From positions 1 to 26,208 of the forward strand of contig CAAEBS010000010.1 in NCBI GenBank assembly GCA_900754175.1: DNA of 26,208 nt. The letters run 5' to 3'. Made by a program: the position numbers and the translations under genes. The notes under the pieces are model-generated. The model made no database searches and was not told where the DNA came from. It saw only the letters and a program-made list of their open reading frames with translations. The stretch is from Clostridia bacterium. Lineage in GTDB: Bacteria > Bacillota > Clostridia > Oscillospirales > CAG-272. Numbering within the stretch: the first letter of the stretch is position 1; every line of letters begins with the position of its first letter. Of this stretch, positions 13,546-19,974 are shown piece by piece.

Positions 13546-14430
13546 ATGTGGACCGAGATTTTAAAGGCGATCGTTTACGGGATCCTGGAGGGGATCACCG
13601 AATGGCTTCCGGTCAGTTCGACCGGGCATCTGATTCTTCTGGATGAGCTGTTGTCCCTCCGGGTTGCCCCGGCGCTGGGGGAGACCTTTGCGCAGGAATA
13701 CTGGAAAATGTTTGAGGTTGTGATTCAGCTTGGCGCCATTCTGGCGGTGGTCGTCATGTTTTTCCGGCGGCTCAATCCCTTTTCGGGGAGCAAGAGCGCA
13801 GAAGAAAAAAAGAGCACCTGGCAACTCTGGCTCCGGGTCTGCGTGGCAAGTATCCCGGCGGCGGTCCTCGGAATTTTCGGGGATAAGCTGCTTTTCCGGC
13901 TGACCGGACGGGATCTTGACGGCTGGCTGTACCGCTGGGGTGTGGTGGCAGGTGCGCTGATTATATACGGAATTCTCTTCCTTGTGGTGGAAAAACTGCA
14001 CCGGGGAGGGGAGGAAGTGACCCGACCGGAGGGAATTTCCTGCCGCCGGGCGATGCAGATCGGCTGTTTTCAGGCGCTTTCGATCGTGCCCGGGACTTCC
14101 CGATCCGGCTCTACCATTCTCGGCGCCCGGACGCTGGGTGTTTCCCGGTCTGCCGCCGCCGAATTTTCTTTTTTCATGGGAATTCCCGCCATGCTTGGGG
14201 CAAGTCTTATCCGGGGCGTCGGGTTTTTCCGCTACCTTTCGGGGGCGGGAATTTCGGTACCTGCCACGGCATGGCTCGTGCTTCTGACAGCGAGTGCGAC
14301 CGCCTTTCTGGTTTCGCTGGCGACTATCCGGTTTCTGATGGATTTTGTGCGGCGCCACAGCTTTGCACCGTTCGGGATCTACCGGATCCTTTTGGGCGTG
14401 GCTGTGATTCTCTGGTTTTCTGTGAGGTGA
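13546..14430 (+). CDS. uppP: Undecaprenyl-diphosphate phosphatase
   Basis: A 294-aa polytopic membrane enzyme of the BacA/UppP family. It dephosphorylates undecaprenyl diphosphate so that the lipid carrier can be reused for peptidoglycan and other wall polymers; extra copies confer bacitracin resistance in other species. The two catalytic signatures are clear: EGITEWLPVSSTGH at residues 15-28 and PGTSRSG at about 182-188. About seven to eight hydrophobic segments are visible, and the loop near residue 80 is basic and hydrophilic. The Shine-Dalgarno is weak (GTGAG). It lies 55 bp after the U32 gene and 7 bp before the Toprim gene, so these probably share a transcript. Confidence 0.96.
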   Translation: MWTEILKAIVYGILEGITEWLPVSSTGHLILLDELLSLRVAPALGETFAQEYWKMFEVVIQLGAILAVVVMFFRRLNPFSGSKSAEEKKSTWQLWLRVCVASIPAAVLGIFGDKLLFRLTGRDLDGWLYRWGVVAGALIIYGILFLVVEKLHRGGEEVTRPEGISCRRAMQIGCFQALSIVPGTSRSGSTILGARTLGVSRSAAAEFSFFMGIPAMLGASLIRGVGFFRYLSGAGISVPATAWLVLLTASATAFLVSLATIRFLMDFVRRHSFAPFGIYRILLGVAVILWFSVR

Positions 14431-14437
14431 CTTTAGA

Positions 14438-15034
14438 ATGGACGTGAAAAAACTGAACATTCCGTATCCGATCATTGTGGAGGGAAAATACGACCGTCTG
14501 CGCCTGCTCAGCGTTTGCAATGCGCAGATCATCACCACCGACGGGTTCGGAATTTTCCGGCACAGCGAGCGGCTGGCGCTGATCCGTCGGCTTGCCGAGC
14601 GGTCGCCGGTTATCGTGCTGACCGACAGCGACGGTGCCGGAAAGCTGATCCGGTCGCATCTGACCTCGGCAATTCCTGCCGACCGGCTGATTCAACTTTA
14701 CATTCCGAAGATCGCCGGGAAAGAGGCACGGAAGAACGCCCCCTCCGCAGAGGGGACGCTTGGTGTGGAGGGAATGGAGCGGGAGCTGCTTTACCGTCTG
14801 CTTGCGCCGTTGGAGGATGCCGGAAAGGTTGCAGCCTTTGCGGAAAATCCGCTTTCCAAGACCGATTTCTATATGGACCGTCTGTCGGGAGCCGACGACA
14901 GCGCCGCCCGCCGGGATGCGCTTGCGCAAAAGGTTGGTCTGCCCGCAGGAATGACGGCAAACGCTCTGCTTGCCGCTCTCCGGATTCTGGTCACCTATCC
15001 GGAATACCTTGCTCTTGTGGGGCGGGAGGCGTAA
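14438..15034 (+). CDS. rnmV: Toprim protein, RNase M5-like (DUF4093)
   Basis: A 198-aa protein with an N-terminal Toprim domain: IIVEGKYD carries catalytic Glu15 and VIVLTDSDGAG carries Asp63 and Asp65. The layout, including the TDGFGIF strand and the block IPKIAGKEARKNAPSAEGTLGVEGME, matches ribonuclease M5, which trims the 5S rRNA precursor with help from ribosomal protein L18. The C-terminal ~85 residues (SKTDFYMDRLSGADDSAARR and onward) correspond to the DUF4093-type extension of clostridial homologues. GAGGTGA lies seven bases before the ATG, and the gene starts 7 bp after uppP. In Bacillus rnmV neighbours ksgA rather than uppP, so the RNase M5 assignment rests on the sequence pattern. 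Confidence 0.82.
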   Translation: MDVKKLNIPYPIIVEGKYDRLRLLSVCNAQIITTDGFGIFRHSERLALIRRLAERSPVIVLTDSDGAGKLIRSHLTSAIPADRLIQLYIPKIAGKEARKNAPSAEGTLGVEGMERELLYRLLAPLEDAGKVAAFAENPLSKTDFYMDRLSGADDSAARRDALAQKVGLPAGMTANALLAALRILVTYPEYLALVGREA

Positions 15035-15058
15035 AGTTTTACCGGAATTTTCAGACAA

Positions 15059-15101
15059 AAAAGCTGTTGCAACGCCTTTTCCGTGCGTTGCAACAGCTTT
15101 T
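15059..15101 (+). terminator. Intrinsic terminator after rnmV-like gene
   Basis: A perfect 17-bp stem (AAAAGCTGTTGCAACGC and its complement) with a 9-nt loop, followed by GCTTTTC. It lies 24 bp past the stop and ends the coaX-side run of plus-strand genes. Confidence 0.9.
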
Positions 15102-15340
15102 GCTTTTCAGTTCAGAATCCCACCGAGCCGTGTAATCGGAATAGAGAAACCCTGCTTTGGCAAGGCGGCGTCCTATCGCTTGCTTTACTGCTCCCAGCGT
15201 CCGTTCTCCCTGTCGAGACAAGTCAATCGAGGAGGAGAAAGGGAGGTCTGCAAACCACAATTGATCTCTGGTTTCGGACTCCTTTATTCTAATGTGGGTC
15301 TTTATGCCCGGTTATCACGCACTAAGCAGGATTCCCCCTG

Positions 15341-15424
15341 CTTTTCTTTTGAAAAAGAAAAGTAGGCAAAAGAAAACACTGACACTTACTTTTCTTTTAG
15401 AAAAGAAAAGTAAGCAAAAGAAAA
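15341..15424. repeat. Two tandem 36-nt hairpin repeats
   Basis: Copies at 15341-15376 and 15389-15424 differ at only three positions and are separated by 12 bp (period 48). Each contains the palindrome CTTTTCTTTT/AAAAGAAAAG followed by a GCAAAAGAAAA tail. Two copies with a 12-bp spacer and internal dyad symmetry do not make a CRISPR array. They look like palindromic intergenic units. Confidence 0.85.
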
Positions 15425-15472
15425 TGCTGACCGGGAATAATCATTTATTCCGTTCAAAAGTTTTTGAGGATT

Positions 15473-15527
15473 TTCAAGGAACTTTTTGAAAAAAGTTCCT
15501 TGAATGGGGTATGGGGCAACGCCCCAT
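15473..15527 (-). terminator. Double hairpin 3' of DUF1292 gene
   Basis: Reading from the gene (minus strand), a GC-rich hairpin ATGGGGC-GTT-GCCCCAT (15511-15527) is followed by ACCCCATTCAA and an AT-rich hairpin with a 15-bp stem (15473-15504). The order 'GC hairpin, ACCCC-TTCAA, AT hairpin' is the same as in the two terminal repeats, although the stem sequences differ. It probably forms the 3' end of the DUF1292 mRNA. Confidence 0.65.
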
Positions 15528-15538
15528 CATACCTTCCC

Positions 15539-15835
15539 TTAATTATCGTAATCAATCTCCTGAGAGAAGAGGTCGTCAAAGTAGTCGGCGATATCGTCCA
15601 GCTCGTCGTCATCGTCAACGGTGACGAGCATTTCCTCGTCGCCCTCTTTCATGAGTTTGAGGATGACGTATTCGCACACGTCGTTGTCCTCGTTTTCCTT
15701 TTCGTCCTCCACAGGCACCATAGCGAAATACTGAGAGCCGTTGCGCTCGCACTGACCGATCATTTCAAATTCGATTTCGTTGCCGTCCTCGTCGGTCAGG
15801 GTAAAGTAGTCGTTGTCAAAAATATTTTCATCCAT
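15539..15835 (-). CDS. DUF1292 acidic protein (YrzB-like)
   Basis: A 98-aa, strongly acidic protein of the DUF1292 family (YrzB in Bacillus). Its function is unknown. The core pattern YFTLTDEDGNEIEFEMIGQCERNGSQYFAMVPVEDE is typical of the family, and an aspartate-rich tail (VTVDDDDELDDIADYFDDLF) follows. In Bacillus, yrzB sits with yrzL and yrrK (ruvX); here the gene stands alone with its own promoter. The start at 15835 has GAGAGGAG ten bases upstream; the longer frame from 15877 adds 14 residues without a better site. No membrane segment or signal is seen. Confidence 0.88.
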   Translation of the reverse strand: MDENIFDNDYFTLTDEDGNEIEFEMIGQCERNGSQYFAMVPVEDEKENEDNDVCEYVILKLMKEGDEEMLVTVDDDDELDDIADYFDDLFSQEIDYDN

Positions 15836-15916
15836 TGCGGAAAATCTCCTCTCATTTTTTGCGGTTAGGAAGCGCATCGGTTTTCCGTGTGGACCGGTGC
15901 GTGAATCTCTGCTTAT

Positions 15917-15945
15917 ATTGTAGCCGATTTTGTCCGAAAAGTCAA
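15917..15945 (-). promoter_or_regulatory. DUF1292-gene promoter
   Basis: On the minus strand, TTGACT, a 17-bp spacer and TACAAT lie about 80 bp before the ATG at 15835, in the gap after hemW. Confidence 0.78.
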
Positions 15946-16004
15946 CAGGTTTGTGAAATATAATTGTCAGGGAAGTTGTCCGGATTTTCGACAGGATATG
16001 CGGA

Positions 16005-17141
16005 TCATGAAAGCGTAAGCATTTCCGAAAGGATGGTATTGCTGACGAAAAAGCCTTTGTCGGTAAAGGAGATGTGCCCCTCCCGTTCGGTCATATAGCC
16101 CCAACGGACGTACTGTTTCACGCCGGGATACCGCTTGAAAAAGTCCTCTCCGGTGTCCTGCCGGAAGCGGGAAAGGTCCACGCCCTTTGTCAGGCGCAGG
16201 GCGAGCATGACCGATTCTTCAATGCGTTCTTCGCCGCCGACCCGGTGCCGCTCGGCGGTGATGTCCTCCCCGGCGAGAAACGCCGCAAGGTCACGGCTGT
16301 TGCCGAAGCGTTCGCCGCCAAAGCAGGAGTGCGCCGCCACGCCGAAGCCGAGATATTCCTCCTCCTGCCAGTAGCGCAGGTTGTGGCGACATTCCCGACC
16401 GGGCTTTGCGAAATTGCTGATCTCGTATTTAGCATACCCCGCCGCCGTCAGTTTATCCGTGCAAAGACGGTACATGGAAAATTCCGCATCCTCGTCGGGC
16501 AGGGGCAGGGTGTTCCGCCGCAGGAAGAAGGGGGTGTTTTCTTCAATCTTCAGCCCGTATGCCGAGACGTGCTCAGGCGACAGGGCGCAGACGGCGTCAA
16601 GCGTTGCCGCAAAGCTTTCGGGCGACTGCTCCGGAATTCCGTACATCAGGTCCACGCTGATATTGTCAAAGCCGACCTTGCGGGCTGTCGAAAAGACCGC
16701 CAGAAAATCCGCCGTGGAGTGGAGCCTGCCAAGCGCCGCCAGCTCGTTTTCGTGCATACTTTGCAGACCGATGCTCAGCCGGTTTACGCCGAGCGTGCGG
16801 ATATGACCAAGCAGAGATTCGTCGGCGGTGGCGGGATTGCACTCACAGGAGATCTCGCAGTCGGGCGAGAGCGAAAAGCTTTCCCGGAGCGTGTCGAAAA
16901 GCATCGAAAAGCAATCGGCGGGGAGCAGAGTTGGCGTTCCCCCGCCGATATAGACCGTGTCTACCGTCCGGTCGGAGCAAAGCGCACGGGCATTTCGCAT
17001 CCGGCGGCACAGCTCCCGGCAATAGGCTTCCCGGACGTCCTTGCCCCCCTCCACGGGAAAGGAGCAAAAGTCGCAGTAAAGGCATTTTTTCAGGCAAAAA
17101 GGGATGTGCAGATAGATGCCGAGCGTGTCCGGGCTTTTCAT
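16005..17141 (-). CDS. hemW: Radical SAM heme chaperone HemW
   Basis: A 378-aa radical-SAM protein, long annotated as oxygen-independent coproporphyrinogen III oxidase. HemW members bind heme and deliver it to respiratory proteins and lack the HemN-specific N-terminal region. The 4Fe-4S/SAM motif is CLKKCLYC at residues 16-23 (CxxxCxxC). TVDTVYIGGGTPTLL, VNRLSIGLQS, YGIPEQSPESF and YEISNFAKPGRECRHNLRYW follow in the standard order, and the C-terminal winged-helix-like part includes YVRWGYMTEREGHISFTDKGFFVSN. AAGGAG lies five bases before the ATG. The ATG overlaps the stop of the upstream flippase gene (ATGA), so translation is coupled. Whether it serves heme insertion here depends on cytochromes not visible in this window. 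Confidence 0.93.
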   Translation of the reverse strand: MKSPDTLGIYLHIPFCLKKCLYCDFCSFPVEGGKDVREAYCRELCRRMRNARALCSDRTVDTVYIGGGTPTLLPADCFSMLFDTLRESFSLSPDCEISCECNPATADESLLGHIRTLGVNRLSIGLQSMHENELAALGRLHSTADFLAVFSTARKVGFDNISVDLMYGIPEQSPESFAATLDAVCALSPEHVSAYGLKIEENTPFFLRRNTLPLPDEDAEFSMYRLCTDKLTAAGYAKYEISNFAKPGRECRHNLRYWQEEEYLGFGVAAHSCFGGERFGNSRDLAAFLAGEDITAERHRVGGEERIEESVMLALRLTKGVDLSRFRQDTGEDFFKRYPGVKQYVRWGYMTEREGHISFTDKGFFVSNTILSEMLTLS

Positions 17142-18376
17142 GAATTCTCCTTGGAGCGGGCGGTGCGGAGCACGCCCACGTACCCGAGCACGACAACGAG
17201 CAAAAGGCGGATCAGATTTGCCGCCATGCACGCCCATACAAAGCCTTTCAGCCCCCACAGGGAGGTGCAGACGATGACCAGGATAAAGAATTCCACGGCG
17301 TAGAGCACGTTATACAGGAACTGCTTTTTTTCGCCGAAGAAGCGGAGCAGGATGACCATCAGCACGCCCGATACGAAGAACAGGATCTGACCGAGCAGAG
17401 CGGGGACGACGTAGCGTATCGCCTCTTCATAGACGAGGGCGTATTTCCAGCGGATAAACCACGGGGACACCAGCATACAGGCGCCGAAAGCGCAGGCGCT
17501 GGCGGCAAGGGCAATGACGGTGGCGACCGACCAGAAGCGGAAGCTGAGCTTGCCCCGGAAGCGCACCAGATAGGTGATGAGCAGAGAGTTGACCGGAACG
17601 GTCAGCATGGCGACCACCTTTCCGATAAGCGACGCCGCATAGTAAACCGTCACCGAGGTACCGTCGGTCAGGGCGAGCAGGAGCAGACGGTCGGCGTGGA
17701 ACGTAAGGTTTTCCACGAGCGTTGCCGCCAACAGCAGGGAAATGCTGACGCAGACGGGCTTGAAGGACGCCGAGGGACGGAAAACCGGGTGGCGGTAGAG
17801 CGTACCCCTCAGGATGACGTAGAGCACGCCGGCACATTCTCCGGTGAGAATGGCGAGCATCCATTGCCCGGTCAGGCGAAAGACGAGCAACCCCAGCAGG
17901 TAGCCCGCCGACATGAGAAGAAAGAAGATAAAATAGCGGAAAAAGTCAGCCTTCAGCCGGAACTGTACGTCCGAATAATAGCGGAAAGTTGAGGCAAACA
18001 TCAGAGCGGCAAACAGAAGGACGGCAAGGGGAGAGGTTTCCTTCAGGTAGAAGATCTGATAGACTGCGCCGACGGTACAGCAGATAAGTCCGGTGATGAG
18101 CAGATAGAGGTTGTAATCCCCGTTCGTGGCATCCGGGAGCTTGGTGGTGTTGACCATGCGGGAGTAGTTGGCGGAGGTACCGCAGGCGCCCGCCGCAATG
18201 GCGACCAGAGAGAGCATGGAAAGCGCCACGCCGTTGACCTCGGCGCCAAGTCTTTCCGCCATTGAGGGGTAGACGAAAAGCTGAAGCACGAGGTTCATAA
18301 CGGCGGTGGCGCCGATGCTGAACATGAAATTATATATTTTGTCCTTATTGTTTTTCAGAAGAGCAGTGACTTTCAT
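17138..18376 (-). CDS. Polysaccharide flippase-like (MATE/MOP) membrane protein
   Basis: A 412-aa protein with about 12 hydrophobic segments, resembling the Wzx/oligosaccharide-flippase branch of the MOP superfamily. The N-terminus NNKDKIYNFMFSIGATAVMNLVLQLFVYPSMAERLGAEVNGVALSMLSLV resembles those transporters. The family typically moves lipid-linked oligosaccharides across the membrane. The start at 18376 is preceded by a purine-rich GGCGGGGA; the frame from 18502 would include the promoter and is rejected. A divergent GT87 glycosyltransferase gene lies next door, which supports a role in surface glycans. The length is shorter than the usual ~450-500 aa. The substrate is unknown, and the family call rests on topology and N-terminal resemblance. 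Confidence 0.75.
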   Translation of the reverse strand: MKVTALLKNNKDKIYNFMFSIGATAVMNLVLQLFVYPSMAERLGAEVNGVALSMLSLVAIAAGACGTSANYSRMVNTTKLPDATNGDYNLYLLITGLICCTVGAVYQIFYLKETSPLAVLLFAALMFASTFRYYSDVQFRLKADFFRYFIFFLLMSAGYLLGLLVFRLTGQWMLAILTGECAGVLYVILRGTLYRHPVFRPSASFKPVCVSISLLLAATLVENLTFHADRLLLLALTDGTSVTVYYAASLIGKVVAMLTVPVNSLLITYLVRFRGKLSFRFWSVATVIALAASACAFGACMLVSPWFIRWKYALVYEEAIRYVVPALLGQILFFVSGVLMVILLRFFGEKKQFLYNVLYAVEFFILVIVCTSLWGLKGFVWACMAANLIRLLLVVVLGYVGVLRTARSKENS

Positions 18377-18449
18377 AAATCCCCGCCGGCAGAGCCGGAC
18401 ATCCTTTTTCAGATTCCGGAGCGAAACGGTAAGCTTCGTTTCCGCTTTT

Positions 18450-18478
18450 ATTGTACCATAAAAACCGCCTTTTGTAAA
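18450..18478 (-). promoter_or_regulatory. Flippase-hemW promoter
   Basis: On the minus strand, TTTACA, a 17-bp spacer and TACAAT lie 73 bp before the flippase ATG, back to back with the GT87 promoter 70 bp away. Confidence 0.75.
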
Positions 18479-18548
18479 GATTATCCCACTAATTTCTCGC
18501 AAACGGCGTCCATATCGGGTGCGGAGAGGGATTTTTGGCGGAAAAGTC

Positions 18549-18577
18549 TTGCAATCGTGCGGAAAATATGGTATACT
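18549..18577 (+). promoter_or_regulatory. GT87-gene promoter
   Basis: TTGCAA, a 17-bp spacer and TATACT lie about 80 bp before the chosen ATG. A second TATAAT-like element at 18583 is less well spaced. Confidence 0.72.
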
Positions 18578-18657
18578 AAAATATAATTATGGGTTGCAAC
18601 GCCCCACGCATCCGCAGGGAAAAAGGGGCGGCTTGTATGTTTACGGAGGGCTGTCGA

Positions 18658-19920
18658 ATGTCCAGACATTCTTTTTCCGGAGCGGTCCGGCGGTATTTTT
18701 CCGCCAATGATCCGGTTCGGGTGTTCGTTCCCGTCGTTGCCGTCGGCATGGTGATGTATTTTCTGCTGTGCGTGATCTTCGGCGAGGGACGCTTTACGTC
18801 GATTTTTTTCAGCGAAGGCAACGACCTTTTCATGGACTTTTTCAATTCCATACGGGACGCTTCGCAGGGGAGCGCCGTGTATACCGAGCGCCATGTGATC
18901 TATCCGCCCATGGCAAATCTGCTGTTTCTGATCTTTTCACGCTTTACCCCCTCGTATTACAACAGCAGTAGCTTTGAGCACCGCAAGCTGTGGATTCACT
19001 ATCCGTCCGCTATCATTCTCATCATCCTGTTTACCATGATAATCGCCGTATTGCTGGCGTTTCTCATTGCCACGCAGGTCAGACGGGGACGGATGCTGAA
19101 CGGAGCCTTTGCCTTCTTTGCCATTTTCAGCGTGCCGGTCCTGTACACGTTTGAGCGGGGAAACATTCTTTCGCTTTGCCTTTTGAGCCTGCTCGTCTAT
19201 GCGGCAACCTATCACAGCGAAAAAAAGTGCTACCGGGAGATCGGTCTGCTGGCGCTTGCCTTTGCTTTTTCGCTGAAGCTGTACCCGGCGGTTTTCGGAT
19301 ATTTTCTTCTGTGCGACAAGCGCTATAAGGAGACCATCCGCTGTTGCGTGTACGCTTTGCTGATGCTGATTCTGCCCTCGTTCTTTTTCGGCGGTCCGGC
19401 GTGCCTTATCACGCTGTTCCGCAATACCTTCTCTTTTTCTTCCTCCGGCGGAAGCGGCATCGTTGCCGTGCTGGGGTACCTCCGGATTCCGGAGTGGGTC
19501 TTCCGGGTGCTGAGCCGGCTGTGGATCCTTATTTGTGCGGGAGCTTTCCTCCTTGCACCGTTTTCGGGCGCCGCACGGTGGAAATGCTGGCTGATGGGAC
19601 TTCTGACGATTCTTGTCGTTCCGTCGCTGACGTCGGTCTATTCCTGGGCGTTTCTGTTGATTCCTCTTCTGCTTCTGTATAAGGAGTACGCCCCGGACGA
19701 AAACGGACGTTACGGTTATACCCGGCGGGACTGGTTTTACTTCTGGGTGATCCTCATCCCGTTTTTCGCCCTCCCGTTCCGGTGGTTTTCGGCGATCACG
19801 ATCAACGGACTGGCGGTCTATCTGTGCACCGCCGTGATGTCGGTGTATGCCGTCATAGATATCCTCACCTCGTGGCTCCGGAAACGGCGGGAAAAGAAAG
19901 CGGAAATTGTCAGATTCTGA
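18658..19920 (+). CDS. GT87-family membrane glycosyltransferase (DUF2029)
   Basis: A 420-aa polytopic protein with about nine to ten hydrophobic segments, matching the GT-C fold family GT87/DUF2029, which includes mycobacterial PimE. Such enzymes add a sugar from a polyprenyl-phosphate donor outside the membrane. Diagnostic stretches are GNDLFMDFFNSIRDA (about 57-71, carrying the acidic first-loop residue), YPPMANLLF, FERGN, and LAFAFSLKLYPAVFGYFL. GGAGGG lies seven bases before the ATG at 18658; upstream Met codons at 18589 and 18637 lack one. The gene diverges from the flippase gene and ends at a bidirectional terminator. Donor and acceptor cannot be deduced. Confidence 0.83.
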   Translation: MSRHSFSGAVRRYFSANDPVRVFVPVVAVGMVMYFLLCVIFGEGRFTSIFFSEGNDLFMDFFNSIRDASQGSAVYTERHVIYPPMANLLFLIFSRFTPSYYNSSSFEHRKLWIHYPSAIILIILFTMIIAVLLAFLIATQVRRGRMLNGAFAFFAIFSVPVLYTFERGNILSLCLLSLLVYAATYHSEKKCYREIGLLALAFAFSLKLYPAVFGYFLLCDKRYKETIRCCVYALLMLILPSFFFGGPACLITLFRNTFSFSSSGGSGIVAVLGYLRIPEWVFRVLSRLWILICAGAFLLAPFSGAARWKCWLMGLLTILVVPSLTSVYSWAFLLIPLLLLYKEYAPDENGRYGYTRRDWFYFWVILIPFFALPFRWFSAITINGLAVYLCTAVMSVYAVIDILTSWLRKRREKKAEIVRF

Positions 19921-19926
19921 ATAATA

Positions 19927-19961
19927 GAACCCCCGGATGAATCAGATTCATCCGGGGGTTC
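19927..19961. terminator. Bidirectional terminator between convergent genes
   Basis: A perfect 17-bp inverted repeat (GAACCCCCGGATGAATC and its complement around one base) starts 6 bp past the GT87 stop and ends 13 bp from the lipoprotein stop. On the plus strand CATGGTTTTT follows; on the minus strand TATTATTC follows. It probably serves both genes. Confidence 0.85.
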
Positions 19962-19974
19962 ATGGTTTTTGGGG

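Larger units (their letters stand above)
15102..15538. other. 437-bp region of hairpins and repeats, no convincing gene
   Basis: Short open frames exist on both strands here, but none has a ribosome-binding site or recognisable family features. The minus-strand frame over 15051-15260 crosses the terminator of the preceding gene. Visible structure includes AAGCAGG/CCTGCTT (15324-15343), the tandem 36-nt repeats at 15341-15424, GGAATAA/TTATTCC near 15434-15450, and the double hairpin at 15473-15527. The content is consistent with accumulated dispersed repeats between convergent genes. Confidence 0.65.

Noticed and set aside
13561..15058. Long minus-strand frames under uppP and the Toprim gene
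   Set aside because: They are antisense to genes with catalytic motifs, and one crosses the terminator stem. The compositions (H, R, P, Q-rich) are typical of shadow frames.
15051..15260. 69-aa minus-strand frame (MWFADLP...)
   Set aside because: It runs through the strong terminator stem of the preceding plus-strand gene and has no ribosome-binding site. At most it is part of a repeat.
15341..15424. Possible CRISPR array
   Set aside because: There are only two units with a 12-bp spacer, an internal palindrome over most of the unit, and no cas genes nearby.
16074..17303. 409-aa open frame on the plus strand
   Set aside because: It is antisense to hemW, which has clear radical-SAM motifs and a coupled start.
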